From CAJCJE01 sp963818685 (lineage in GTDB: Bacteria; Actinomycetota; Actinomycetes; Mycobacteriales; Pseudonocardiaceae): a stretch of 64,000 nt of DNA. The translations under genes and the position numbers were made by a program. Below the pieces are notes generated by a model. The model saw only the letters and a list, made by a program, of their open reading frames with translations. It had not been told where the DNA came from and made no database searches. Each line of letters begins with the position of its first letter. Position 1 is the first letter of the stretch. Shown one piece after another: positions 1 to 8,987 of this stretch. The stretch is from the NCBI GenBank assembly GCA_963818685.1, contig CAWFTJ010000001.1, positions 310,001-374,000 on the forward strand. The letters run 5' to 3'.

Positions 1-400
1 GGCGCCGGGATCGACGTTGCGGACGGACCTGATCGAGGTCGGCGAGTTCGACCCGGACGTCTCCACCCGCGCCGCGCGAGCCCTGCTGACCCGGCCCGAC
101 CGGCCCACCGCGATCTTCGCCGCCAACGACATCTCCGCGATCGCCACCATCGGCGTCGCCCGCGAACTCGGTGTTGACGTGCCCGGCGACGCTGTCCGTG
201 ATCGGCTTCGACAACCTGCCCGAGTCCGCGCTCGCTTCTCCCCACTGACCACGGTGAACCAGCCGATCCGGGCGATGGGCCAGCACGCCATCGAGATGCT
301 GATCAAGCTCATCCGAGGCGAACAACCCGACACCGCGCACCTGACGCTGGCCACCGACCTCGTGATCCGCCAGACGACAGCGCAGAACGGAATCCGGTGA
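1..400 (+). CDS. LacI-family regulator, C-terminal fragment (cut by window edge)
   Basis: This is the C-terminal effector-binding half of a LacI/GalR repressor; the DNA-binding N-terminus lies outside the window. The fragment shows the family motifs AIFAANDISAIA and PLTTVNQP. Between them the expected SVIGFDNLPESAL stretch is present only in the +1 frame (about 193-240). One extra base near 191 and one missing C in the C-run near 240 move about 18 codons out of frame, so the printed ORF is open but garbled there. The stop TGA (398-400) overlaps a GTG that would start the following GH3 gene, so the two probably form an operon in which the regulator controls the glycosidase. Confidence 0.8.
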   Translation, partial: APGSTLRTDLIEVGEFDPDVSTRAARALLTRPDRPTAIFAANDISAIATIGVARELGVDVPGDAVRDRLRQPARVRARFSPLTTVNQPIRAMGQHAIEMLIKLIRGEQPDTAHLTLATDLVIRQTTAQNGIR

Positions 401-2726
401 CGACCCAACAATCGCACGAAGACCGGACGAACCCTGGCGCGATTCGACCCGGCCGATTCCGGAACGGGTCGAGGACCTGATGTCGAAGATGACGACCGGG
501 AGAAACTCGCCCAGCTCTACGGAGTCTGGGTCGGTCTGGACGCGGCCGGCGAGGTCGCGCCGCACCAGCACGACTTCGCGGCCGATCCGCCGGACTGGCA
601 GGCGCTGATCGAACACGGCATCGGCCAGTTGACGCGGGTGTTCGGCACCGCGCCGGTCGATCCGATGCTCGGCGCCCAGGCGCTGGCCCGCAGCCAGCGG
701 CAGATCATCGCGTCGAGCAGGCTCGGCATACCCGCGATGGTGCACGAGGAATGCCTGACCGGCCTTGCCGCGTGGCAGGCGACGATCTACCCGTCACCGT
801 TGTGCTGGGGCGCGAGCTTCGATCCCGATCTCGTCGAGGCGATGGGTGCCCAGATCGGCGACCTGATGCGCCGTCTCGGCGTGCACCAGGGCTTGGCCCC
901 GGTGCTTGACGTCGCGCGTGACCTGCGGTGGGGCCGGATCGAGGAGACGATCGGCGAGGACCCGTACCTGGTCGGCGTGATCGGCAGTGCCTACGTGCGC
1001 GGGATGGAGCGCGCGGGTGTTGTCGCGACGCTCAAGCACTTCGTCGGCTACTCGGCATCCCGGGCCGGCCGCAATCTCGCGCCGGTGTCGGTCGGACCGC
1101 GTGAGGTCGCCGACGTGCTGCTGCCGCCGTTCGAGCAGGCGCTACGCGCTGGCGCGCGCTCGGTCATGAACGCCTACGTCGACCTGGACGGCCTGCCCGT
1201 CGCGGCAAACGCCGAACTGCTCACGGACGTGCTGCGCGAGCGGTACCGGTTCACCGGAACCGTGGCAGCCGACTATTTCTCGATTTCGTTCCTGCACAGC
1301 CTGCACCATGTGGCCGACGGCCCCGCCGACGCGGCGGGGCAGGCACTCGCAGCGGGCATCGACGTCGAACTGCCCACTATGGACTGTTATGGCGACCCGC
1401 TGGACAGCGCGATCCGCGCCGGCTCTGTCGATGTCGAACTCGTCGACAGGGCGGTGCGCAGGGTGCTCGACCCAGAAATGCGAGCTGGGCCTGCTCGACC
1501 CGGACTGGTCGGCAGAGCCGCCGATACTGCACGAGACCGATGCCGATCTCGACGACGCGCCATCCCGCGAGCTGGCAAGGGAACTCGCCCGCCGCTCGAT
1601 CGTGCTGCTGCGCAACGACGGCGTGCTGCCGCTGTTCGCCGAGCAGAGCATCGCCGTTGTCGGGCCGCGCGCGGCCGAACCGGGTGCGCTGATGGGTTGT
1701 TACTCCTTCCCCAACCACGTCGGCGTGCGGCATCCCGATGTTCCGCTCGGCATCGACGTGCCGACCGTCCTCGACGCGTTGCGGGCCGACCCGGCCGGGC
1801 ATCGCATCCAGTACGCGCGGGGCTGCCCGGTACTCGGCGGAACGGACGAGGAGATCGCCGAGGCCGTGCGGATCGCCAGGGACGCGGACGTCTGTGTCGC
1901 GGTGCTCGGCGACCAGTCGGGGCTGTTCGGCAGGGGAACGTCCGGCGAAGGCTGCGACGCGACCGACCTGCGGCTGCCGGGCCGGCAGGAGGAACTGCTT
2001 GAGGCGCTGCTCGGCACCGGCACGCCCGTCGTGCTCGTGCTGCTCGTCGGCCGGCCCTACGACGTGTCAAGGCAGGTCGATCGGCTCGCCGCCGTGCTGT
2101 GCGGTTTCTTCCCCGGCGAGGAGGGCGGCACCGCGCTCTCCGATGTCCTCAATGGACGGACGAATCCGTCAGGTCGGCTACCAGTGAGCTTCCCGTCGGG
2201 GCCGGGCGGTCAGCCGGGCACGTACCTCGCGGCACCGCTCGCGGAGCGCTCCGAGGTGAGCAACGTCGACCCGACCCCGCTGTTCCCGTTCGGGCACGGC
2301 CTGAGCTACGCGCCCGCCGACTGGCTCGGCGTGGACAACGTCACCGGACCCGACTGGCCGACCGACGGCGTCTGCCGGATCGCGGTGACGTTGCGCAACA
2401 CAACGGAAATCGCGACGACCGAGGTCGTCCAGGTCTACCTGCACCGGCCCGTCGCCGATGTCGTGCTACCGGTCCGGCGGCTGATCGCGGCCGCGCGGGT
2501 CGAGCTGGCCGTTGGCGAGACCCGCACGGTCACGCTCGATCTCGCCGCGGACCTGACCTCCCACACCGGACGGGACGGGACCCGGCAGGTTCGGCCTGGA
2601 GGGGTGGAACTGCACGTCGGTGCGTCGAGCACGGACATCCGTGCCACCCTTCCCTGCCGCCTGACCGGGTCACCGCGTCCGGTCGGGATCGACCGGATCA
2701 TGATCCCGGAGGTCACCCTCAGCTAA
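397..2726 (+). pseudogene. GH3 beta-glycosidase, three single-base frameshifts as read
   Basis: This gene encodes a glycoside hydrolase family 3 enzyme (beta-glucosidase or beta-xylosidase type). No signal peptide is evident, so it is probably intracellular and cleaves imported oligosaccharides. The reading frame is broken three times: a missing C near 432-434 (before WRDSTRPIPERVEDLM), a missing C near 494 (MSKMTT/EKLAQLYGVW) and an extra C near 1473 (RRVLD/KCELGLLD). Restoring all three gives one 776-codon frame from GTG 397 to TAA 2726. Family features are the N-terminal barrel with GRIEETIGEDPYLVG and the KHFVGY motif, the nucleophile Asp in GTVAADYFS (about 1270), the alpha/beta sandwich beginning RRSIVLLRNDGVLPL, the PFGHGLSY motif (about 2288) and a C-terminal FnIII-like domain. 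The 3' end overlaps the convergent esterase by 8 bp. The indels may be sequencing errors rather than decay. Confidence 0.85.
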
Positions 2727-4053
2727 GCGTCCACTGCTGGTTGCTGCCGCCGTTGCAGGTCCACAGTTCGACGGCGGCACCGTCGGCTGTGGACGCTCCG
2801 GTGACATCGAGGCACAGGCCGGACTGCACCCCGACGACAGAGCCGTTGGAGTTCAGCGTCCACTGCTGGTTGGTCTGGCCGTTGCAGGGCCAGATGATCA
2901 CCTTCGTGCCGGGAGTGGTGCCCTTGCCGTTGGCGTCAAGGCAGTCCGCCCCGTTGTAGAGGGTCAACTCGTTGGACGAGTTGTGCGTGACGGCTTCGCC
3001 CGTGCTGCCGTCGCAGCCCGCGATCTGGGCCTGGGTGCCCGCCGTGCTGTTGGGCGCGTCGAGGCACTTGCCAGCACCGACCGCGTGCAAGGCACCACTA
3101 CCGCCACCGGTGCTGCCACCACCGTCAAGACCGAAGAAGTGGACGGCGTAGGCGGCCATCCCGGTCTCCGGCAGTTGGTGCCCCGCTCCCGAGATGCTGT
3201 ACGCCTCGACGTCGACGGTGCCGCTGCTGTCCGCGTAGCGGGTACGCGTCCAGCCCGACTGTGGACTGTCCGTGGATGTCGGGGTCTGGCTCAGCCCGAA
3301 GACGTTGGTCCACTGCTTGATCTCTTCGCCGAAGTTCGCGTAGTAGAGCGTGGTGTCCGCGGTGCCGTGCCACAACTGCATGCGTGGCCGAGGACCGGTG
3401 TAACCGGGGTAGGCCGCCCGGACCAGGTCGCCCCACTGCTGGGGCGTCTTGCTGATCTGCCCCTGGGCGCACTGGGAGTTCCACTGCGAGCCGTCGGTCG
3501 TTTCGAAGCAGCCGAACGGCACGCCCATGTAGGCCGCACCGGCCTTGAACACGTCGGGATAGTCGCCGAGCATGACGTTGGTCATCATGCCGCCGGAGGA
3601 GGAACCGGTGACGTAGACCCGGCTGGAATCACCGTTGTAGTGCTGCTCGACGTACTGGATCATCGAGATGAGGCCGGCCGGGTCGTTGTTGCCGCTGTGG
3701 GTCAGCGAACTCGGGTCGGACACGTCCCAGCAGTCGTAGCTGCGCGTCACGGACGGGTAGATGACGATGAAGCCGTACTGGTCGGCCAGTGACGCGAACT
3801 GCGTGCTCGAATAGAAGTACGGGCCCGAGCCCTGGCAGCCGTGCAGTCCGAGCAGGATCGCCGGGTGCGGTTGGACGTTGTTCGGCACGTACAGGTACAT
3901 CTGCAGGTTGGTGGGGTTGTTGCCGAAGTTCGTGACCTGGACCAGTGACGCCGCCGCCGCCTGCGGTGCGGCGACCACCGAGGCGGACAGCAGCGCCGCG
4001 ACGAACGCGACCACCGCCAACCCCAGGGCACGGACTCTTCTGCTGAGACTCAT
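2719..4053 (-). CDS. Secreted PHB-depolymerase-family esterase (acetylxylan/feruloyl type) with CBM13
   Basis: This is a secreted carbohydrate esterase of about 444 aa. It has a signal peptide (cleavage near AAAA-SLVQV), an Esterase_phd alpha/beta-hydrolase domain (about 35-310) with the oxyanion motif HGCQGSG, nucleophile serine in GSSSGG and catalytic His in GAGHQLPETG, then a C-terminal ricin-B/CBM13 beta-trefoil containing three QQW-type repeats. Such enzymes remove acetyl or feruloyl groups from xylan; the substrate here is inferred from context. The ATG at 4053 has a GAGGAG Shine-Dalgarno eight bases upstream. An alternative ATG (4074) overlaps the stop of the upstream GH59 gene as ATGA. 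Either way the gene is the second cistron of a GH59-esterase operon. Confidence 0.85.
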   Translation of the reverse strand: MSLSRRVRALGLAVVAFVAALLSASVVAAPQAAAASLVQVTNFGNNPTNLQMYLYVPNNVQPHPAILLGLHGCQGSGPYFYSSTQFASLADQYGFIVIYPSVTRSYDCWDVSDPSSLTHSGNNDPAGLISMIQYVEQHYNGDSSRVYVTGSSSGGMMTNVMLGDYPDVFKAGAAYMGVPFGCFETTDGSQWNSQCAQGQISKTPQQWGDLVRAAYPGYTGPRPRMQLWHGTADTTLYYANFGEEIKQWTNVFGLSQTPTSTDSPQSGWTRTRYADSSGTVDVEAYSISGAGHQLPETGMAAYAVHFFGLDGGGSTGGGSGALHAVGAGKCLDAPNSTAGTQAQIAGCDGSTGEAVTHNSSNELTLYNGADCLDANGKGTTPGTKVIIWPCNGQTNQQWTLNSNGSVVGVQSGLCLDVTGASTADGAAVELWTCNGGSNQQWTLS

Positions 4054-4070
4054 GCGGCTGACTCCTCGTT

Positions 4071-6503
4071 TCATCCGAGCGTCCACTGCTGGTTCGAGCC
4101 GCCGTTGCACGTCCACAGCTCGACCGCGGTGCCGTTCCCGGTGCCCGCACCGGTCACGTCGAGACACAGCCCGGACTGCGCGCCGGTGATGGTGCCGTCG
4201 GCGTTCACCTGCCACTGCTGGTTCGCGCCCCCGTTGCACGTCCAGACGTCGACCTTCGTGCCGGCCGATGTGCCAGCGCCGTACGCGTCGAGGCACAGCT
4301 GGCTGCTGCCGGTGTAGACGGTCAGCTGACCGGAGGAGGTGTGCGTCCAGGACTGGTTGGCATTGCCGTTGCAGTCCCAGATGTCGGCCTGCGCACCGGC
4401 CGTTGTGGATCCGTTCGCCACGTCGAGGCACTTGCCGGCGCCCACAGCCTGCACTGCGCCGACACCCGGGTTGCCGCCGCCACTACCCGGCGTGATGGAC
4501 AGGTTGTCGAACTGGGCGGTCTCGCCCTGGCTGGTGGCATAGCCGACCTGGCCGGAGCCGTAGCTGGAGTCGTTGGCCGAGCCAACCGTCGTCCCGTCGA
4601 TGGCCGCGGTGATGGTGCTGCCGGAGAAGGTCAGCGCGAGGTGGTGCCAGCTCCCCGTGCCAAACCCGCCAACGTTGCCGCTGGCCAGGGTGGTGAAATT
4701 GTTGTTGTTGCTGGTGTTGGATTTCAGGATCGACCAGGCTCCGCTGTCGCTGACCCGGAGATGGTAGGCGTTCAGGCCGCTGGCCCCGTTGTTGCCGTAC
4801 GTCTGGGTGTTGGCGCGGCCGAGCAGCTCGGCGTAGCCGGATTTCTCCAGCAGGACGTCGGAGGCGACCGTGTAGTTGTTCCAGCTCAGGTCACCGAGCA
4901 GGGCGTGCGGATCGGACAGGTTGTCCCAGGTGATCGGCGCCTGCGCGCTCATCTGCCGCACGCACTGACCGGTGCGCCCGCCGCCGCAGCCGACGATCTC
5001 GAACGCGCCCTGCCAGTCCATCAGGTACTTGGCCTCGGAGCCGGTGGCGTCCGCGTCGAAGGAGTCGGTGTAGGGCAGCGCCAGCCTGCCCTGTGCCGGA
5101 CTGGTCGCGGTGCCCTTGGCCTGGCCGGTCGTGGTGGTGATGGTGTAGACGTAGCCCGGCTGCACGGTCAGGCTGTAGTTGCCGCCCGACGGGGTCAGGT
5201 CCGTGGCGTGCACGAAGTAGTCGGCCTGGTTGTTGGAGTTCACGTTGGTCGACCAGACGTGCACCTGACCGGTGGACAGGCCGCCAGTGACGTTGAAGTT
5301 GAGCGTTTGCGGGCCGCCGGCGTCCATGGTCTCGATGACCGTGGAGTAGTCGGTGTTGTTGGTGGACTTGAGGGTCACGTAGCTGCCGTTGTTGCGGTTG
5401 CCGCCGATGTAGCCGCTGGAACTGTCCAGATAGTGCCAGCCCGGCGCGGTGAACTGTGTTGTCTGCGCGGCCACCCAGGCGTTCTTGCCGATCGAGTAGT
5501 AGCCGGACCACGGTTGTGAGGCCAGAGCGAGACCCATGGTCGGCCACGGCAGGTTCGGGGTGATCGCGGCGACCACCGGCCAGTTGATGTATGCCGTCAT
5601 CTTCCCGTCGATGTAGCCGCGGTTGATGCCTCGTGCCATCGCGTTCGCGCCCGCGTTGTAGTCGTCCGAGCCGTTCTCGCTCGCCCACAGCGTCTTACCG
5701 GACGACGTGGCCGACGAAGGTACCGAGCAGTTGGACTGGGACGAGCGGTAGCCGCACGGATAGTGCGTGCCGATGATGCTCACGGCCGACGCGAACGACG
5801 GGTTCGAGTCGATGTCGTTGGCCACCGACCAGTCCGAGTCGGCTGCGACGATCTGGACGTTGTTGTAGCCGTTGGAGTTCAGCGCGCTGCGCAGTTGCTC
5901 GTACCAGGAGACGTTGTAGCCGCGCTCGTTCCAGCCGCCGAGGTAGTCGATGGTCAGGTTGTCCGCCTTGGCGCAGTTCAACCAGGAGACGAGGTAGTTG
6001 ATGGTGTCGGTGGACCAGAAGTTGCCGCCACCGAGCCAGCCGGGCGCGCCCCACGCGAGCCCGTACAGCTTGATGTTCGGGTTGCGGGCCTTCGCCTGCT
6101 CCATCAGCCAGAACTCGTACCCGACGTTGCAGTTGACCGCCCCTCGGGTGTGTTCGATGCTCGGTTCCGAGCCGGAGGTCGAGTTGGTGTCACCGCCGAT
6201 CTCGGCCTTGAGAATCTGCAGGGACGCGCCGTACCCGGGTTTGAACAGGTAGTCCAGGATCTGGCCGCGCTCCGGCTCGGGATAGTCGATCAGCAGCCGG
6301 GAGTTGCCACCGCCACCGCTGATCGCGCCTATCCCGTCGAACGTGCGTCCGCCCGACGAGCCGTTGAGCGTGATCGACGTCGCCGCGCTGGCGGGGGTGA
6401 CGGCCACCATGGCGGCGGCAATGGCCAGCACGAGTCCGGCCAGTATCGCCAGCAAACGGGCGATTCCTGCGGGACGTCTTGGTGCAGCAAGGGTATTCTT
6501 CAC
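4071..6503 (-). CDS. Secreted GH59 beta-galactosidase-like enzyme with CBM13
   Basis: This 810-aa secreted enzyme resembles galactocerebrosidase family GH59. It has a signal peptide (about 1-40, ending TPASA-ATS), then a GH59 barrel with the family signature FDGIGAISGGGGNSRLL, LKAEIGGDTNST, the putative acid/base Glu in GGWNERG and the nucleophile Glu in LWASENGSDD. A beta-sandwich/laminin-G-like region (about 480-660) and a C-terminal CBM13 trefoil (about 680-810) follow. In bacteria such proteins act on beta-galactosyl residues of plant polymers rather than sphingolipids; the substrate is inferred. The start GTG has AAAAGGTG upstream. The promoter region contains a perfect palindrome 32 bp before the start, shared with the divergent lacI gene. 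It is transcriptionally and probably translationally coupled to the esterase. Confidence 0.85.
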   Translation of the reverse strand: MKNTLAAPRRPAGIARLLAILAGLVLAIAAAMVAVTPASAATSITLNGSSGGRTFDGIGAISGGGGNSRLLIDYPEPERGQILDYLFKPGYGASLQILKAEIGGDTNSTSGSEPSIEHTRGAVNCNVGYEFWLMEQAKARNPNIKLYGLAWGAPGWLGGGNFWSTDTINYLVSWLNCAKADNLTIDYLGGWNERGYNVSWYEQLRSALNSNGYNNVQIVAADSDWSVANDIDSNPSFASAVSIIGTHYPCGYRSSQSNCSVPSSATSSGKTLWASENGSDDYNAGANAMARGINRGYIDGKMTAYINWPVVAAITPNLPWPTMGLALASQPWSGYYSIGKNAWVAAQTTQFTAPGWHYLDSSSGYIGGNRNNGSYVTLKSTNNTDYSTVIETMDAGGPQTLNFNVTGGLSTGQVHVWSTNVNSNNQADYFVHATDLTPSGGNYSLTVQPGYVYTITTTTGQAKGTATSPAQGRLALPYTDSFDADATGSEAKYLMDWQGAFEIVGCGGGRTGQCVRQMSAQAPITWDNLSDPHALLGDLSWNNYTVASDVLLEKSGYAELLGRANTQTYGNNGASGLNAYHLRVSDSGAWSILKSNTSNNNNFTTLASGNVGGFGTGSWHHLALTFSGSTITAAIDGTTVGSANDSSYGSGQVGYATSQGETAQFDNLSITPGSGGGNPGVGAVQAVGAGKCLDVANGSTTAGAQADIWDCNGNANQSWTHTSSGQLTVYTGSSQLCLDAYGAGTSAGTKVDVWTCNGGANQQWQVNADGTITGAQSGLCLDVTGAGTGNGTAVELWTCNGGSNQQWTLG

Positions 6504-6534
6504 CGTGTTTCACCTTTTCTCGCAGCGGTCGTCC

Positions 6535-6556
6535 ATTGTCGAATCGATTCGACAAT
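6535..6556. promoter_or_regulatory. Perfect 22-bp palindromic LacI-type operator (O1)
   Basis: The two half-sites ATTGTCGAATC and GATTCGACAAT form an exact palindrome with the core TCGAA-TCGA-TTCGA. It lies between the divergent GH59 and lacI genes, 32 bp before the GH59 start. The core recurs at 34105, 38117 and 39384, each upstream of another saccharification gene. Confidence 0.75.
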
Positions 6557-6595
6557 TTTGGCTCGACCGATGCTATGACAGTTGTGGTGCAAGCG

Positions 6596-6608
6596 GAGAA
6601 ACTTTCAC
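6596..6608. promoter_or_regulatory. GAAACTTTC motif upstream of lacI
   Basis: The sequence GAGAAACTTTCAC contains the inverted repeat GAAA-C-TTTC, the same shape as the xylanase-gene operator described for Streptomyces (GAAAnTTTC). It lies about 60 bp before the regulator start. Assignment is by pattern only. Confidence 0.4.
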
Positions 6609-6668
6609 GGTATGATTCAATTCGTGGTAATGCGGGAGGACGTGGCGGGAGGGACATAGCATGGCGCG

Positions 6669-7685
6669 ATGAACATCGGGGAGATCGCGCGCCGGTCGGG
6701 CGTCTCGCGCAGTACGGTTTCGTACGCGCTGAGCGGCAAGCGCGCCGTCTCGGAGGCCACGAGGCAACGGATCCAGCAGGTCATCGACGAGGTGGGCTAC
6801 CGCCCCAACGCGGCGGCACGGGCGCTGAAGGAAGGTCGGACGCGCACCATCGGCCTGGTGATTCCGCCCGCGACGGCACGCATGACGTTCATGCAGCTGG
6901 ACTTCGTCGGCGCGGTCATGGAGGCCGCGGCCCATGCCGACCTGGACGTGCTGCTCTCCCCGTCGGGCGGCGACCACGACCGGTTCTTCGAGCGGATCGT
7001 CACGGGGCGGCGGGTCGACGGCGTGATCCTGATGGAGATCCGCATGGCGGACGACCGGGTCGAGCGGCTGCGAAGTAACGGTACGCCGTTCGTGACGATA
7101 GGCCGAACAGCCCGTCCCCGGGGCACGTGCTGGGTCGACATCGACTACGCTGTGCTCGTGCGGCAGTGCGTCGATCACCTTGCCGACCTCGGGCACCGCG
7201 ACATCGCGTTGATCAACCGCTCCGCCGAACTGTTCGCATCCGGCTACGGTCCGGCTTGCAGGGCGCGCGAGGGATTTCGCAAGGCGCTCGCCCGGCGCGA
7301 CCTCGCAGGCGCGGAGTTCCACTGCGGCGACAACGCGCAGGCAGGCGGGCGCTGCGTCGAGGAGATCCTGCTCAGCCGCCCGATGACCACGGCAATCGTG
7401 ACGATCAACGAGGCGGCCCTGCCCGGCGTGCGGCACGCGCTCGACCGTGCCGGGCTTGCGAGCCCCGACCGGTTCTCGATCACCGGAATCGTGGCAAGGC
7501 ACTGGGCCGAACAGTTCCATCCTCGACTCACCGCAATCGATCTGCCCGCCGAGGAGATGGGTGCCACCGCCGTCCGATTCCTCGTCGAACGCATCGCCCA
7601 CCCGGCCGCCGACCCGGTGCACAAGCTACTCAGACCGCCCATTTCACTTCGTGGTAGCACCGGTCCGGTCTTCCGGACGCAGTGA
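6669..7685 (+). CDS. LacI-family transcriptional regulator (TVSY type)
   Basis: This full-length LacI/GalR regulator (338 aa) has an N-terminal helix-turn-helix (IGEIARRSGVSRSTVSYALS), the hinge region (NAAARALKEGRTRTIGLVIPP) and a periplasmic-binding-protein-like sugar domain. Its recognition helix STVSYALSGKR nearly matches that of the regulator at 38335, so both probably read the operator at 6535-6556 and its copies. Translation start is unusual. The good Shine-Dalgarno GGGAGGGA is placed for an ATG at 6661, but that frame reads only ATG GCG CGA TGA and its stop overlaps this gene's ATG. It is divergent from the GH59-esterase operon, which it presumably represses until a sugar ligand is bound. 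Confidence 0.9.
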   Translation: MNIGEIARRSGVSRSTVSYALSGKRAVSEATRQRIQQVIDEVGYRPNAAARALKEGRTRTIGLVIPPATARMTFMQLDFVGAVMEAAAHADLDVLLSPSGGDHDRFFERIVTGRRVDGVILMEIRMADDRVERLRSNGTPFVTIGRTARPRGTCWVDIDYAVLVRQCVDHLADLGHRDIALINRSAELFASGYGPACRAREGFRKALARRDLAGAEFHCGDNAQAGGRCVEEILLSRPMTTAIVTINEAALPGVRHALDRAGLASPDRFSITGIVARHWAEQFHPRLTAIDLPAEEMGATAVRFLVERIAHPAADPVHKLLRPPISLRGSTGPVFRTQ

Positions 7686-7693
7686 AAATTACA
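7682..7693. promoter_or_regulatory. GTGAAAATTACA motif between the two lacI genes
   Basis: This is one copy of the recurring motif, read here as GTGAAAATTACA. It overlaps the end of the upstream lacI gene and lies about 150 bp before the second regulator, a position suiting autoregulation. Confidence 0.4.
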
Positions 7694-7840
7694 TTCTGAC
7701 CCAGCGCCTGAGCAGCCAAGACGCGGCGCAATCGAGTAACAACAAACGTTCGCTTGACAGTGCACACACAACTTTCCAGGCTGTGACCGTTGGGTTACAC
7801 AGAGGTTGCCCTGCTGGTCGGAGGGCCATGGGAGGTGGAC

Positions 7841-8869
7841 ATGACTGTCACCGATCCGATCGACACCCGTCCCACCCTCGTCGACGTCGCCTGCGCGGCA
7901 GGCGTATCGACAGCGACCGCGTCTCGGGTGCTCAACGGCTTCACCAACGTGCGTCAGGAAACGCGCGACCAGGTCGAGCGCGCGATGCGTGCCCTCGGCT
8001 ACGTCCGTCACCGCGCGCCACGTCGATTACCCACTGATCGGGCCGGCTCGATCGCGCTCGTGGTGTGCGAAGAGGGGATGCGGCTGTTCTCGGATCCGTT
8101 CTTCGCGCGGGTGCTCGGCGGCGTCAGCAGGGCACTCGCCTCGACAGACACGCAGTTGGTGCTGCTGATGACCCGGTCGGTCAAGGACTACGAAACCTCG
8201 GTGCTGCGCTACCTGCGCAGCGGGCACGCGGACGGTGCCCTGTTCGTGAGCATGCACGGGCGCTATCCGATCGACCTCGCGCGCATCGGCGTCCCGGTGG
8301 TGAGCACCGGCCGACCCGTTGGCGCGCAGGCCGCGCGGTACTCCTATGTCGACTCCGACAACCGAGGCGGCGCGCACCGTGCCGTAATGCACCTCATCGA
8401 GAGCGGCAGGAAGAACATCGCCACCGTGGCGGGACCACCCGACATGACGCCGGGTATCGACCGGCTCGCCGGGTATCGCACCGCCGTCACCGAGACCGGC
8501 ACGTACGACCCGGGACTCGTGGTGCACGGCGATTTCAGCCAGCCGTCGGGAGAACACGTCATCCGGCTGTTGCTGGACCGGCGACCCGATCTCGACGCGG
8601 TGTTCGTGGCATCGGACCTGATGGCCATGGGCGTGCTGCGCGGTCTGCGCAGAGCGGGCCGGCGGGTACCGGACGACGTCGCGGTGATCGGGTTCGACGA
8701 CTCGCCAGCGGCCCGGCACACCGATCCGCCGCTGACCACGGTGCGCCAACCGGTCGAGGAGATGGGCGCGCGCACCGCGCACGAACTGATGGCGCTCATC
8801 GCCGATCCGACCGCGCATCCGCGCAGCGTCGTGTTGCCAACCGAACTCGTCCTTCGCGAATCAGCCTGA
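7841..8869 (+). CDS. LacI-family transcriptional regulator (TASR type), probable cellulase-gene regulator
   Basis: This is a 342-aa LacI/GalR protein. The HTH is LVDVACAAGVSTATASRVLNGF; the effector domain includes FVASDLMAMGVLRGLRRAG and VIGFDDSPAARHTDPPLTTVRQP. The ATG at 7841 follows GGAGGTGGAC; a paralogue at 12674-13699 has the same ribosome-binding sequence before its GTG and about 60 percent similar protein, including LFSDPFF and YVDxDNRGG. The recognition helix (TASRV) differs from the TVSY pair, implying a different operator, plausibly the GTnAnnTTTCAC motif. The gene stands directly upstream of the GH6 cellobiohydrolase in the same orientation, making that enzyme its likeliest target. 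Confidence 0.9.
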   Translation: MTVTDPIDTRPTLVDVACAAGVSTATASRVLNGFTNVRQETRDQVERAMRALGYVRHRAPRRLPTDRAGSIALVVCEEGMRLFSDPFFARVLGGVSRALASTDTQLVLLMTRSVKDYETSVLRYLRSGHADGALFVSMHGRYPIDLARIGVPVVSTGRPVGAQAARYSYVDSDNRGGAHRAVMHLIESGRKNIATVAGPPDMTPGIDRLAGYRTAVTETGTYDPGLVVHGDFSQPSGEHVIRLLLDRRPDLDAVFVASDLMAMGVLRGLRRAGRRVPDDVAVIGFDDSPAARHTDPPLTTVRQPVEEMGARTAHELMALIADPTAHPRSVVLPTELVLRESA

Positions 8870-8911
8870 AGTCCCCCAAGTCCCACGATACGTCGTAAAT
8901 CCGGAAAGCAT

Positions 8912-8922
8912 TGTAATTTTCG
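8912..8922. promoter_or_regulatory. TGTAATTTTCG motif upstream of GH6
   Basis: It is nearly the reverse complement of the motif at 7682-7693 and lies about 66-76 bp before the GH6 start, an operator-like position. Confidence 0.4.
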
Positions 8923-8987
8923 TCGGCGCATTCACCGCCTGGTTAGCCTTTTCACGATCACCTCGCCAAATGAATTAGAGGAGACCC

